Both the position numbers and the translations under genes were made by a program. From Burkholderia sp. IMCC1007 (GTDB lineage Bacteria; Pseudomonadota; Gammaproteobacteria; Burkholderiales; Burkholderiaceae): DNA of 64,000 nucleotides. The notes under the pieces are model-generated. The model was not told where the DNA came from and ran no database searches. It saw nothing but the letters and a program-made list of their open reading frames with translations. Within the stretch, counting starts at the first letter, position 1. Every line of letters begins with the position of its first letter. Location: NCBI RefSeq assembly GCF_027257875.1, contig NZ_JAPVQY010000034.1:22021-86020 (forward strand), written 5' to 3'. This document shows positions 26,828 through 35,739 of the stretch, in pieces.

Positions 26828-27226
26828 TCAGTCGTCCTTCGCGGGCGCGTCGGCTTCGTCGTCGTCCTTCGCGCGCGTCGAGTTGGCTTCCTTGATCAGG
26901 CGCGACATTTCCACCGCTTTCTCGATCGTCTGGTCGTAATGGAAATGCAGCGTCGGCACGGTATGAATGTGCAGGCGCTTGAACAGCAGGTTGTGCAGGT
27001 GACCCGACGCATGGTTCAGCGCCTCCTGCGTCTTTTCGGGATCGCCGGTGAGCGCCGTGAAATAGACCTTCGCGTGCGCGTAGTCCGGCGTGAGCTCGAC
27101 GCTCTGGATGGTCACGATGCCGATACGCGGGTCTTTGACCTCGCGCATGATGAGTTCGGACAGATCGCGCTGAATCTGGTCGGCAATCTGAACGTTGCGA
27201 TTGGGGGAAGTCCGTTTCCTGGACAT
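26828..27226 (-). CDS. rbfA: Ribosome-binding factor A
   Basis: 132 residues of the RbfA KH-like family: RNVQIADQIQRDLSELIMREVKDPRIG, VTIQSVELTPDYAHAKVYFT and a conserved RLHIHTVPTLHFHYDQTIE. Helps mature the 5' end of 16S rRNA in the 30S subunit. The tail is acidic (DDDEADAPAKDD). Between infB and truB. Confidence 0.95.
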   Translation of the reverse strand: MSRKRTSPNRNVQIADQIQRDLSELIMREVKDPRIGIVTIQSVELTPDYAHAKVYFTALTGDPEKTQEALNHASGHLHNLLFKRLHIHTVPTLHFHYDQTIEKAVEMSRLIKEANSTRAKDDDEADAPAKDD

Positions 27227-27339
27227 GATCGATCCGTGATCCGTTTATCAGGATAAAGCGGCGCGCCGTTGGCACGCCACCATGAAAATGGGCGGGACAG
27301 GCCCAAGCCTGCCCCGCCCCATGAGCCGATACGCGACGC

Positions 27340-30258
27340 TTACAGCGTACGTGCGACTTCGGTCACTTCGAATACTTCGAACTGGTCGCCTTCGATGACG
27401 TCGTTGAAGTTCTTCACCGACATACCGCACTCGAAGCCTTGCTTGACTTCCTTCACGTCGTCCTTGAAGCGCTTCAGCGATTCGAGTTCGCCCGTGAAGA
27501 TCACGACGTTGTTGCGCAGCACGCGAACCGACGACGAGCGCTTGACGATACCGTCGGTGACCATACAGCCGGCGACCGTACCGATCTTCGGCACCTTGAA
27601 CACCTGGCGCACCTCGACCATACCGGTGATGACTTCGCGCTTCTCCGGCGCCAGCATGCCCGACATCGCCGCCTTCACCTCATCCACTGCGTCGTAGATG
27701 ATGTTGTAGTAACGGATGTCGATACCGTTCGCCTCGGCCAGCTTGCGTGCCTGAGCATCCGCACGCGTGTTGAAGCCGATGATGACCGCCTTCGATGCCG
27801 TTGCAAGGTTGACGTCGTTTTCGCTGATGCCGCCGACCGCGCTGTGCACGATCTGCACGCGCACTTCGTCGGTCGACAGCTTGAGCAGCGACTGCACGAG
27901 TGCTTCCTGCGAACCCTGCACGTCTGCCTTGATGATGAGCGGCAGGTTCTGAACTTCGCCTTCGCCCATCTGCTCGAGCATGCTTTCCAGCTTCGCGGCC
28001 TGCTGCTTCGCCAGCTTGACGTCGCGGAACTTGCCCTGACGGAACAGCGCGATTTCGCGCGCCTTGCGCTCGTCCGGCAGCACGATCACTTCCTCGCCCG
28101 CACCCGGCACTTCCGACAGACCCTGGATTTCGACCGGGATCGACGGGCCGGCTTCCTTCGTCGGCTTGCCGTTCTCGTCGAGCATTGCACGCACGCGGCC
28201 ATAAGCCGTGCCTGCCAGCACGATGTCGCCACGGTTCAGCGTACCGGACTGCACCAGGATCGTCGCGACCGGGCCCTTGCCCTTGTCGAGCTTCGCTTCG
28301 ATCACGATGCCCTTGGCAGGCGCTTCGACCGGTGCCTTCAACTCCAGCACTTCGGCTTGCAGCAGCACGTTCTCGAGCAGGTCGTCGATACCGGCACCCG
28401 TCTTGGCCGATACCGGCACGAACGGCGAATCGCCACCGTATTCTTCCGGCACGACGCCTTCGGCGACCAGTTCCTGCTTGACGCGGTCCGGGTTCGCTTC
28501 CGGCTTGTCGATCTTGTTGATCGCCACGACGATCGGCACGCCACCGGCCTTCGCGTGAGCGATGGCTTCCTTCGTCTGCGGCATCACGCCGTCGTCGGCA
28601 GCCACCACCAGCACCACGATGTCGGTCGCCTTCGCGCCGCGTGCACGCATTGCCGTGAACGCCTCGTGACCCGGCGTATCGAGGAACGTGATGACGCCGC
28701 GCGGCGTGTCGACGTGGTAAGCACCGATATGCTGCGTAATGCCGCCCGCTTCACCCGCTGCAACCTTCGCGCGGCGAATGTGGTCGAGCAGCGAGGTCTT
28801 GCCGTGGTCGACGTGACCCATCACCGTGACGACCGGCGGACGCGGCAGTTGCTCCGCATCGGTCGTGGTCTCGCCTTCGACCAGCAGCGCTTCCGGATCG
28901 TCCAGCTTTGCCGCGACCGCACGGTGGCCCAGTTCCTCGACGACGATCATCGCCGTTTCCTGGTCCAGCACCTGGTTGATGGTGACCATCTGGCCCATCT
29001 TCATCATCACCTTGATGACTTCCGACGCCTTGATCGACATCTTGTGCGCGAGATCGGCAACCGAAACGGTTTCCGGCACGTGCACTTCACGCACGATCGG
29101 CTCGGTCGGCGCCTGGAACGACGATGCGCTGTCCTGGTGACGGCCGCGACCCTTCGGGCCGCCGCGCCAGCCGCGGTCGACACCGCCGCTCGAATCGCCA
29201 CGCGTCTTGATGCCGCGGCGCTTCGCTGCGTCGTCCTGCCAGCCGCCCTTGCCGCCGCCCGGCTTCTTGTTGCGGTCGCCCGCACCTGCCGGCGCCGTCG
29301 TCGCCGGCGCTGCACCTGCCGGCTTCTTCACGGCCGGACGTGCTTGCGTGCCTGCGCCAGCCGGCTTGGCCGGCTTGTGCAGCGTGCCCTTCGCTTCGGC
29401 CGGCTTCGGCGGTTCCACCGGCTTCGGCGGTTCGACTGCCTTGACCACTGCCTTGCGCGGCGTGTTCATCATTTCGCGGATCGCGCGTGCTTCGGCTTCT
29501 GCCGCCGCGCGACGCTTGCTGATCTCTTCCTGCTCGGCGCGCGCCTTGTCCGCCGCCTCGCGGGCAGCGTCTTCGGCCTTCTTCGCCGCTTCGCGCTGTG
29601 CCGCACGTTCTGCGGCCGCGCGTGCTTCGTCCTGCGCGGACTGCGCACCTGCCGCTTCCTGCTTGGCCTCGGCGGCCTGCTGGGCAGCAGCCTGCTGAGC
29701 GGCGGCGGCTTCGGCCGCGGCACGCTTCGCCGCAGCTTCTTCCTCGGCGCGACGACGCTCGGCTTCCGCCGCTTCCTCGCGGGCGCGACGCTCGGCTTCT
29801 TCGCGCTCGAGGCGCTCCTGACGCTCGCGCAGTTCCTGCGCCTGCTTCTCGAGCAGCTCGGCCTCGCGGCGCGCCTCTTCCTCGCGACGCTTCAGTTCTG
29901 CGTCGTCGTCCGCTTCGGCGACCTGCGCCTGACCCTGTTCCGCACCGTCGCTCACTTCGTCGCGCTTGACGAACGTGCGCTTCTTGCGGACCTCGACCTG
30001 AATGGTGCGAGCCTTGCCCGTCGCGTCAGATTGCTTGATCTCCGACGTATGCTTGCGGGTCAGCGTGATCTTGCGCTTGTCGCCGTCGGTTGCGCCATGC
30101 GACTTGCGCAAATGATCGAGCAGACGCGCCTTGTCCGCTTCGGACAGCGCATCGTCTTCACTCGCTTTCTGGACGCCCGCTGCCTGCAGCTGCTCGAGCA
30201 GCACACCAGCAGGCATTTTCAGTTCCGCGGCAAATTGGGCTACGTTGTTACTCGCCAT
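27340..30258 (-). CDS. infB: Translation initiation factor IF-2
   Basis: 972 residues. N-terminal IF2-N domain (NVAQFAAELKMPAGVLLEQLQAAGV), then a very long Glu/Arg/Ala-rich region (~90-270) predicted to be a charged helix, a Pro/Ala/Lys and Gly linker, then the GTPase domain with G1 GHVDHGKT at 481-488 and DTPGHEAF (G3), followed by domains III and IV. Places initiator tRNA on the 30S subunit. The long N-terminus is usual for beta-proteobacteria. 91 bp after nusA. Confidence 0.97.
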   Translation of the reverse strand: MASNNVAQFAAELKMPAGVLLEQLQAAGVQKASEDDALSEADKARLLDHLRKSHGATDGDKRKITLTRKHTSEIKQSDATGKARTIQVEVRKKRTFVKRDEVSDGAEQGQAQVAEADDDAELKRREEEARREAELLEKQAQELRERQERLEREEAERRAREEAAEAERRRAEEEAAAKRAAAEAAAAQQAAAQQAAEAKQEAAGAQSAQDEARAAAERAAQREAAKKAEDAAREAADKARAEQEEISKRRAAAEAEARAIREMMNTPRKAVVKAVEPPKPVEPPKPAEAKGTLHKPAKPAGAGTQARPAVKKPAGAAPATTAPAGAGDRNKKPGGGKGGWQDDAAKRRGIKTRGDSSGGVDRGWRGGPKGRGRHQDSASSFQAPTEPIVREVHVPETVSVADLAHKMSIKASEVIKVMMKMGQMVTINQVLDQETAMIVVEELGHRAVAAKLDDPEALLVEGETTTDAEQLPRPPVVTVMGHVDHGKTSLLDHIRRAKVAAGEAGGITQHIGAYHVDTPRGVITFLDTPGHEAFTAMRARGAKATDIVVLVVAADDGVMPQTKEAIAHAKAGGVPIVVAINKIDKPEANPDRVKQELVAEGVVPEEYGGDSPFVPVSAKTGAGIDDLLENVLLQAEVLELKAPVEAPAKGIVIEAKLDKGKGPVATILVQSGTLNRGDIVLAGTAYGRVRAMLDENGKPTKEAGPSIPVEIQGLSEVPGAGEEVIVLPDERKAREIALFRQGKFRDVKLAKQQAAKLESMLEQMGEGEVQNLPLIIKADVQGSQEALVQSLLKLSTDEVRVQIVHSAVGGISENDVNLATASKAVIIGFNTRADAQARKLAEANGIDIRYYNIIYDAVDEVKAAMSGMLAPEKREVITGMVEVRQVFKVPKIGTVAGCMVTDGIVKRSSSVRVLRNNVVIFTGELESLKRFKDDVKEVKQGFECGMSVKNFNDVIEGDQFEVFEVTEVARTL

Positions 30259-30349
30259 TCATTCCTCTTAGTGCAAGGACCGATTCCTTGCGGTTAGCAT
30301 CGGGTCAGGCCATACGGCCGCCATCAAATCAGTGCGCCATGGTCATTTC

Positions 30350-31825
30350 TCACTGGAACCAATGTTCACGTGCTTTCATGATCAACGCCTTAGCGGCATC
30401 CTCTTCCATCCCGGTCATGTCGACCAGTTCATCCACAGCCAGCTCCGCGAGATCGTCCCGCGTCTGCATGCCATGTTCGGCCAGCTTCGCGAGCAACTCC
30501 GGCGTGACGCCGTCGAGGCCCTTCAAATCCAGCGCGGCATTTTCAACCTTTTCTTCGTTCGCGATCGCCATCGTCAGCAATGCGTCACGTGCGCGGTTGC
30601 GCAGCTCATGCACGGTGTCCTCGTCGAATGCCTCGATTTCGAGCATTTCGTTGAGCGGCACATAAGCGATTTCTTCGAGACTCGTGAAGCCTTCGTCGAT
30701 CAGGATGTCGGCAACTTCTTCGTCGACGTCGAGACGCGCCATGAACAGCGCACGCAGGCGGTCGCGTTCCTCACCCTGCTTCAGGGCGGACTCGTCCGGC
30801 GTCATGATGTTGATCTGCCAGCCGGTCAGTTCGCCGGCAAGGCGAACGTTCTGACCGCTGCGGCCAATCGCGACAGCCAGCTCGTTCTCGTCGACGACGA
30901 CGTCCATCGAGTGCTTTTCTTCATCGACGACGATCGACTGGACAGCTGCCGGCGCGAGCGCGCCGATCACGAACTGGGCGGGATCCTCGGACCATAGCAC
31001 GATGTCGATGTTTTCGCCACCGAGCTCGTTGCGCACGGCCTGCACGCGCGAGCCGCGGATGCCGACGCAGGTGCCGATCGGATCGATCCGCTTGTCGTAG
31101 GCGATCACGCCGATCTTCGCGCGCACGCCCGGATCGCGAGCGGCTGCCTTGATCTCGAGCAGGCCCTGCTCGATTTCCGGCACTTCCATCTCGAACAGCT
31201 TCATCAGGAATTCGGGCGCCGTACGCGACAGTTCGATCTGCGGGCCGCGCGCGGTGCGGTCGACCTTCGCGATGTACGCACGCACGCGGTCGCCGACGCG
31301 CAGGTTTTCCTTCGGGATCAGCTGGTCGCGGCGCAGCAGCGCTTCGACACGGCCCGATTCGACGATGAAGTTGCCCTTGTCGAGGCGCTTCACCGTGCCC
31401 GTCATGATCTTCTCGCCGCGCTCGAGGTAGTCGTTCAGGATCTGCTCGCGCTCGGCGTCGCGCACCTTCTGCAGGATCACCTGCTTCGCGGCCTGCGCAC
31501 CGATGCGGCCGAACTCGATCGACGGCACCGGCTCCTCGATGAATTCGCCGACTTCGACGTCGGGCTTCTGGTCACGTGCTTCGAACAGCAGGATCTCGCG
31601 ATCCGGCTCCTGCAAGCCTGCCTCGTCGGGCACGACGAGCCAGCGACGGAAGGTTTCGTGCTCGCCGCTTTCGCGATCGATATGGACGCGGATTTCGGCG
31701 CCTTCGTCGAACAGCTTCTTGGAAGCGGACGCGAGCGCAGCCTCGAGGGCGCCCAGCACCACATCCTTGTCGACGTTTTTCTCGCGCGCCAGCGCATCCA
31801 CCAGCATCAACACTTCGCGACTCAT
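30350..31825 (-). CDS. nusA: Transcription termination/antitermination factor NusA
   Basis: 491 residues. N-terminal RNA-polymerase-binding domain (SREVLMLVDALAREKNVDK), S1 domain (~135-200), two KH domains (KIGVIAYDKRIDPIGTCVGIRGSR; ELAVAIGRSGQNVRLAGELTGW) and two C-terminal acidic HhH repeats (~365-491). It modulates pausing and termination. Its ATG overlaps the rimP stop (TAATG). NusA may control its own operon through the leader terminator at 32386 (inference from the E. coli system). Confidence 0.97.
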   Translation of the reverse strand: MSREVLMLVDALAREKNVDKDVVLGALEAALASASKKLFDEGAEIRVHIDRESGEHETFRRWLVVPDEAGLQEPDREILLFEARDQKPDVEVGEFIEEPVPSIEFGRIGAQAAKQVILQKVRDAEREQILNDYLERGEKIMTGTVKRLDKGNFIVESGRVEALLRRDQLIPKENLRVGDRVRAYIAKVDRTARGPQIELSRTAPEFLMKLFEMEVPEIEQGLLEIKAAARDPGVRAKIGVIAYDKRIDPIGTCVGIRGSRVQAVRNELGGENIDIVLWSEDPAQFVIGALAPAAVQSIVVDEEKHSMDVVVDENELAVAIGRSGQNVRLAGELTGWQINIMTPDESALKQGEERDRLRALFMARLDVDEEVADILIDEGFTSLEEIAYVPLNEMLEIEAFDEDTVHELRNRARDALLTMAIANEEKVENAALDLKGLDGVTPELLAKLAEHGMQTRDDLAELAVDELVDMTGMEEDAAKALIMKAREHWFQ

Positions 31826-32283
31826 TATTTGCGGCTCCTAAAGTCAACTTGCGGAATCAGGCGGGCTTTATCGATATCGGCCAGCGTGAAATCCAGCATG
31901 GCTGCCTCGCCCTTCTCCCTCTCAAATTCCAAACCGATCGTTTCGCCATTCGGCGCGTGCAGAACGCCCCGGTACGTCTTGCGCCCGTCCAGCGGCTTTT
32001 TCAAGGTCACGGATGCTTCGCTGCCGGCGAAGCGCTCGAAATCGGCCAGCTTCTTCAACGGGCGGTCGAGCCCCGGGGACGAGACTTCGAGCCGTTCGTA
32101 ATCGATGTTTTCGACCGTCAAGACGTGCTGGAGCTGACGCGTGACCTTTTCGCAATCTTCGAGCGAGATGCCGGCAGGCTGATCGATATAGATGCAAAGC
32201 ATGCCGCGCCCGGTGCGCTCAAGATCCACCAGCTCGTAGCCGAGCCCGGTGACCGTGGTTTCTATCAGTTCCGTCAGTTGCAC
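31825..32283 (-). CDS. rimP: Ribosome maturation factor RimP
   Basis: 152 residues: LIETTVTGLGYELVDLERTGRGMLCIYIDQP at the N-terminus and VSSPGLDRPL plus a C-terminal Sm-like fold (RGVLHAPNGETIGLEFEREKGEAAMLDFTLADIDKARLIPQVDF, seen in part as DIDKARLIP). Needed for 30S assembly. First gene of the operon, with GAGAGGA upstream of its start and a 180-nt leader containing a terminator. Confidence 0.95.
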   Translation of the reverse strand: MQLTELIETTVTGLGYELVDLERTGRGMLCIYIDQPAGISLEDCEKVTRQLQHVLTVENIDYERLEVSSPGLDRPLKKLADFERFAGSEASVTLKKPLDGRKTYRGVLHAPNGETIGLEFEREKGEAAMLDFTLADIDKARLIPQVDFRSRK

Positions 32284-32385
32284 AGTGTCCTCTCAGGTGT
32301 TCGCGCCCGCCGCTCGCGATTCACCCGCGGGCGCGCGCCTTAGCCGGCGCAGGAAGCGCTACCCGAGATGCCTAACCGTTTCAGC

Positions 32386-32410
32386 AAAAAAAAATGGGCG
32401 GAACGCCCAT
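32386..32410 (-). terminator. Attenuator-like terminator in the rimP-nusA-infB leader
   Basis: Minus strand: perfect 7-bp stem ATGGGCG / CGCCCAT, loop TTC, then at least eight T. It lies about 55 nt downstream of the predicted start site and 100 nt before rimP. A second TGGGCG copy at the RNA 5' end (32454-32459) could pair with the 3' arm and compete with the terminator. Confidence 0.8.
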
Positions 32411-32470
32411 CTTCTTACTGGTGGTCGCACCTGAGCCGCACATTGAATCCGTACGCCCAGCGACTCTGCG

Positions 32471-32499
32471 ATTATAGCGATTTTTGGCGCAAACGCCAA
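32471..32499 (-). promoter_or_regulatory. Sigma-70 promoter of the rimP-nusA-infB operon
   Basis: -35 TTGGCG (32494-32499), 17-bp spacer, perfect -10 TATAAT (32471-32476) on the minus strand; expected start near 32464. Confidence 0.75.
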
Positions 32500-32649
32500 G
32501 CCAGCCGGTAAATGCGGCGCCCTGCCCGCCTTTACCGACCGAAAATGCAAAACCGGACCGTCCGACGGAGCGGAACAATCCGGCTGCGCGACATAGATAT
32601 AGTCAGCGACGTGCCGACGAAACCGAAACGACGTCGATTCCGTCGGCGC

Positions 32650-32670
32650 ACCGCGGCTTCACGCCGCGGT
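32650..32670 (-). terminator. GC-rich hairpin after rluB
   Basis: ACCGCGGC / GCCGCGGT, eight perfect pairs with a 5-nt loop, 14 bp after the rluB stop. No T tract follows, so it may stabilise the 3' end or act with Rho rather than terminate by itself. Confidence 0.45.
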
Positions 32671-32683
32671 ACGCCAGAAGCGC

Positions 32684-34405
32684 TCAGCGACCGCGCGAGC
32701 GATTGCGCTGCGGACGCTGCTGACCGCCGCGTGCGCCGCCACCGCCGCCGTTACCGGCGCCTTCGGCGCGATTGCCGTTCGGATTGCGGTTGCCGCCCTT
32801 GCCGCCGCCGCGCTTGGCGCCAGCGCCTTCACGCTTCGGGCCGGCGCCATACGACGCGCGGTTGCCGTCGACATCGCGACCGCCGCCCGAGCGATTGCCG
32901 TAACCCGACGGCGAAACCGGCAGGCTGCCGTAGCCGCTCAGACCCGGCAGGCCCGGGCCACCGCGACGACCACCACCGCCGCGACGCGGCTGATCGAGCT
33001 GACCGTGCGCGGTCAGCACCGGCTCACGACTGATGAAGCCCATCGAGGTCTGCATCGGATCCGGCTGGCGGCGCTCGGCCTGGCCACCCGCACCGCGCTT
33101 GCCCTTTTCCTCGGTCGGCGCCTTCAGGCCGACGGTCGCCATCAGCTTGCGCACCTGCGCCTCGTCGAGCTCTTCCCAGCGGCCGCGCTTCAGGCCGCGC
33201 GGCAGCGGAATCGGGCCGTGACGCGTACGGATCAGGCGGCTCACCATCAGGCCGGCCGCCTCGAACATCCGGCGCACTTCGCGGTTGCGGCCTTCGGCCA
33301 GCGCGACGTGATACCAGTGATTCGTGCCCTCGCCGCCGCCATCGCGGATGCGCAGGAAGTTGGCCGGACCGTCATCGAGCTCGACGCCGTGCAGCAGCTT
33401 CTGCCGCATGCCTTCGGACAGCTCGCCGACGACGCGCACCGCATATTCGCGCTCGACGCTGTAGCGCGGATGCATGAAGCGGTTCGCGAGATCGCCCGAA
33501 GTCGTCAGCATCAGCAGACCTTCGGTATTGAAGTCGAGACGGCCGACCGCGAGCCATTTCGCCGTCTTCATCGGCGGCAGGCGGTCGAACACCGACGGAC
33601 GGCCTTCCGGGTCCGCATGGCTGACGATCTCGCCGGTCGGCTTGTGGTACAGCAGCACGCGCGGCGGCTTGTTCGGCAGCTTGCGCTTGACCGGCTTGCC
33701 GTTGATCCGGACCTGGTCGGTCGGCATGATGCGCTGGCCGATATGCGCCGGCTCGCCGTTCACCGACACGCGGCCGGCGACGATCAGCTCTTCCATTTCG
33801 CGGCGCGAGCCCATGCCCGCTTCCGCGAGCACCTTGTGAAGCTTCGGCGCATCGTCGTCCGGCGATAGCACGCGCTTGTTCGCGGGCTGAGCGCGGCCGC
33901 GACGCAGCATCGGCGCACGTACGCCGCTGCCAGCCGCCGAATTGTCCGCGTCGAAGGCGGGCGACGTCACATAGGCGAACAGATCGTCCTGCGGCGCATC
34001 GCCGTCGGCCTTCGCTGCACCGCCTTCGGCTTTCGCCGCGCCGCCGCGCCGCCCCTGGCCGCCTAGCGCGCCCTGGGCACCCTTCGCCGCGCCTTCGCGC
34101 TTGCCGGCCGGCTTGCGCGCGCCGCGGGCCGCGCCTTCCTTGCGCGGTGCGCGGGCGGGCTGTTGTGGTTCAGCGGCTTCGACCGGCTGCGCTTCCGCGC
34201 CTTCGCCGCCTTGCGGCTCGCCATCGGCGCCCTTCGACTTGGCCGCCGCGCGGCGACGTGCGATCAGGCTGCGCGGGCCGCGTCGCAGACCGCGGCGGGG
34301 ACGCTCGTCACCACCCGCGGCCGGAGCGTCCTGCTCCGGCGCATCGTCGGCACGCGCAGCCTGCACGGCAGGCGCGGACGATTCAATATCGTGGATATCT
34401 GTCAA
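32684..34405 (-). CDS. rluB: 23S rRNA pseudouridine synthase RluB
   Basis: 573 residues, about twice the E. coli length. The core is ordinary: S4 domain (KLHKVLAEAGMGSRREMEELI, from ~189) and catalytic D291 in VGRLDFNTEGLLMLT, with EREYAVRVVG and IRTRHGPIPLPRGL. It is flanked by a ~185-residue basic Ala/Gly/Lys N-terminus (AKGAQGALGGQGRRGGAAKA) and a ~120-residue C-terminus of RGG, GGN and RNR elements. These tails are probably disordered RNA-binding extensions. Modifies U2605-equivalent of 23S rRNA. 60 bp after scpB. Confidence 0.93.
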   Translation of the reverse strand: MTDIHDIESSAPAVQAARADDAPEQDAPAAGGDERPRRGLRRGPRSLIARRRAAAKSKGADGEPQGGEGAEAQPVEAAEPQQPARAPRKEGAARGARKPAGKREGAAKGAQGALGGQGRRGGAAKAEGGAAKADGDAPQDDLFAYVTSPAFDADNSAAGSGVRAPMLRRGRAQPANKRVLSPDDDAPKLHKVLAEAGMGSRREMEELIVAGRVSVNGEPAHIGQRIMPTDQVRINGKPVKRKLPNKPPRVLLYHKPTGEIVSHADPEGRPSVFDRLPPMKTAKWLAVGRLDFNTEGLLMLTTSGDLANRFMHPRYSVEREYAVRVVGELSEGMRQKLLHGVELDDGPANFLRIRDGGGEGTNHWYHVALAEGRNREVRRMFEAAGLMVSRLIRTRHGPIPLPRGLKRGRWEELDEAQVRKLMATVGLKAPTEEKGKRGAGGQAERRQPDPMQTSMGFISREPVLTAHGQLDQPRRGGGGRRGGPGLPGLSGYGSLPVSPSGYGNRSGGGRDVDGNRASYGAGPKREGAGAKRGGGKGGNRNPNGNRAEGAGNGGGGGARGGQQRPQRNRSRGR

Positions 34406-34465
34406 AACAACCTCAAAATGTCAGGTCTCGCGCCCGGCGGGGGCGCGGCAAGAAGTCGGCCGCGA

Positions 34466-35467
34466 TCAGGCGCGGCGCTGTTCGGGTTCTGCTTCGTCGT
34501 CCGGCAGCGCGTCGGCGCCGATGGGCGCGCTGGCACTGCGTACGGCATCGGCAAGGCTATCGGACGGATCGTCCAGCATCTCGCCGTCCGCGGGACGGGA
34601 GCGCGAGGCGTCGGCCTGACCAGCCTTGTCCGGCATGTCGCCGGCCGCATCTGCTCCATCTCCGGCAACCGCGTCGGCGGCCGGCTTGCGATCTTCCTCG
34701 TTCCATTCCGCGCGCAGCGGCTCGGGCCGCACGCCGGCCGGCGCTGCTTCGGCGCCGCCCTGTTCCGTTTGCCCGCGATCAACTTCCAGCGTATCGCGGT
34801 TCGGCATTTCCTGCGTCGCCGCGACGTCGGCCGCGGCGTCGTTCAACTGCTCATCGGCCGCTGCTTCGCCTGCTTCCGGCAGATCGTCGACAACCGGCAC
34901 ATCGCCGTCGAAGTCCATCGCCTGCTGCGCGAGCAGCGCGGCCTCGATGTTCGCGGCAGGCTCCTCGAGCGCGGGCAGGTCGTCGAGCGCCTTCAGGCCG
35001 AGATCATCGAGGAACTGCTTGGTCGTCGCGTACAGCGCCGGGCGCCCCGGCACGTCGCGATGTCCGATCACTTCGATCCAGCCGCGATCCTCGAGCTGCT
35101 TGACCACCTGCGTATTGACCGTGACGCCGCGAATCTCTTCGATGTCGCCGCGTGTGACGGGCTGCCGATAGGCAATGATCGCGAGCGTTTCGAGCACCGC
35201 GCGCGAATATTTCGGCGGTTTCTCGGGATGCAGGCGATCCAGATAATGGCGCATCGCCGGCTTGCTCTGGAAACGCCACCCGGTTGCCAGCGCCACCAGT
35301 TCGACGCCGCGGCCGGACCAATCCTGTTTCAGATCTTCGAGCAACGTGCGGACCGTGTCAGCCGACACGCCGTCGGCAAAGAGCTTGCGCAAATCGCCGA
35401 GCTTCAGCGGTTCCTGCGCGCAGATCAAAGCAGTCTCGAGGACGATCTTCGCCTCTTGGGTATTCAT
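34466..35467 (-). CDS. scpB: Segregation and condensation protein ScpB
   Basis: 333 residues. The N-terminal ~185 are the ScpB winged-helix pair: AKIVLETALICAQEPLKLGDLRKLF, AVLETLAIIAYRQPVTRGDIEEIRGV and VIGHRDVPGRPALYATTKQFLDDLGL. The C-terminal ~140 residues are acidic and Ala/Asp-rich, likely disordered. ScpB joins ScpA and SMC in chromosome condensation. ScpA is not next to it. A promoter lies about 200 bp upstream, inside the intergenic space after the aminotransferase gene. Confidence 0.94.
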   Translation of the reverse strand: MNTQEAKIVLETALICAQEPLKLGDLRKLFADGVSADTVRTLLEDLKQDWSGRGVELVALATGWRFQSKPAMRHYLDRLHPEKPPKYSRAVLETLAIIAYRQPVTRGDIEEIRGVTVNTQVVKQLEDRGWIEVIGHRDVPGRPALYATTKQFLDDLGLKALDDLPALEEPAANIEAALLAQQAMDFDGDVPVVDDLPEAGEAAADEQLNDAAADVAATQEMPNRDTLEVDRGQTEQGGAEAAPAGVRPEPLRAEWNEEDRKPAADAVAGDGADAAGDMPDKAGQADASRSRPADGEMLDDPSDSLADAVRSASAPIGADALPDDEAEPEQRRA

Positions 35468-35660
35468 GCAGCTAGGCCAGACCCTGTGGTCAAACGAACC
35501 GGATCAACAAACAGACGAAAGGAACGGAAGACGCGCTCGCCCGATTCTGATCGGTCATATTGATGGGAGCACGAACCGGGGGCGGCGAACCAACTTCAAG
35601 CCAGGCCCAAACCGGACGGAAACAGCACGGCTCAACGGCGGAACCGCGTGACTGAGCGCC

Positions 35661-35689
35661 ATATTACGCAAAATTGCCCGATGCGTAAA
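35661..35689 (-). promoter_or_regulatory. Promoter of scpB-rluB
   Basis: -35 TTTACG (35684-35689), 17-bp spacer, -10 TAATAT (35661-35666) on the minus strand, within the 272-bp gap before scpB. Confidence 0.5.
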
Positions 35690-35739
35690 GACACGCCGAA
35701 TGCGCCGCCGCCTGCACGCCGCGCCCGCTCCGTCCCCCT

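Larger units (their letters stand above)
32284..32683. other. Intergenic region rluB / rimP leader
   Basis: 400 bp. From right to left on the minus strand: a strong hairpin after rluB (32650-32670), about 150 bp without recognisable signals, a near-consensus sigma-70 promoter (32471-32499), an intrinsic terminator (32386-32410) and ~100 nt leading to rimP. No tRNA gene is present, unlike the metY-rimP arrangement in E. coli. Confidence 0.7.

Noticed and set aside
27439..30297. 952-codon plus-strand frame opposite infB
   Set aside because: Mirror of IF-2 coding; low-complexity Arg/Leu/His composition without domains.
32411..32683. metY-type tRNA upstream of rimP
   Set aside because: No cloverleaf or GGTTC T-arm on either strand.
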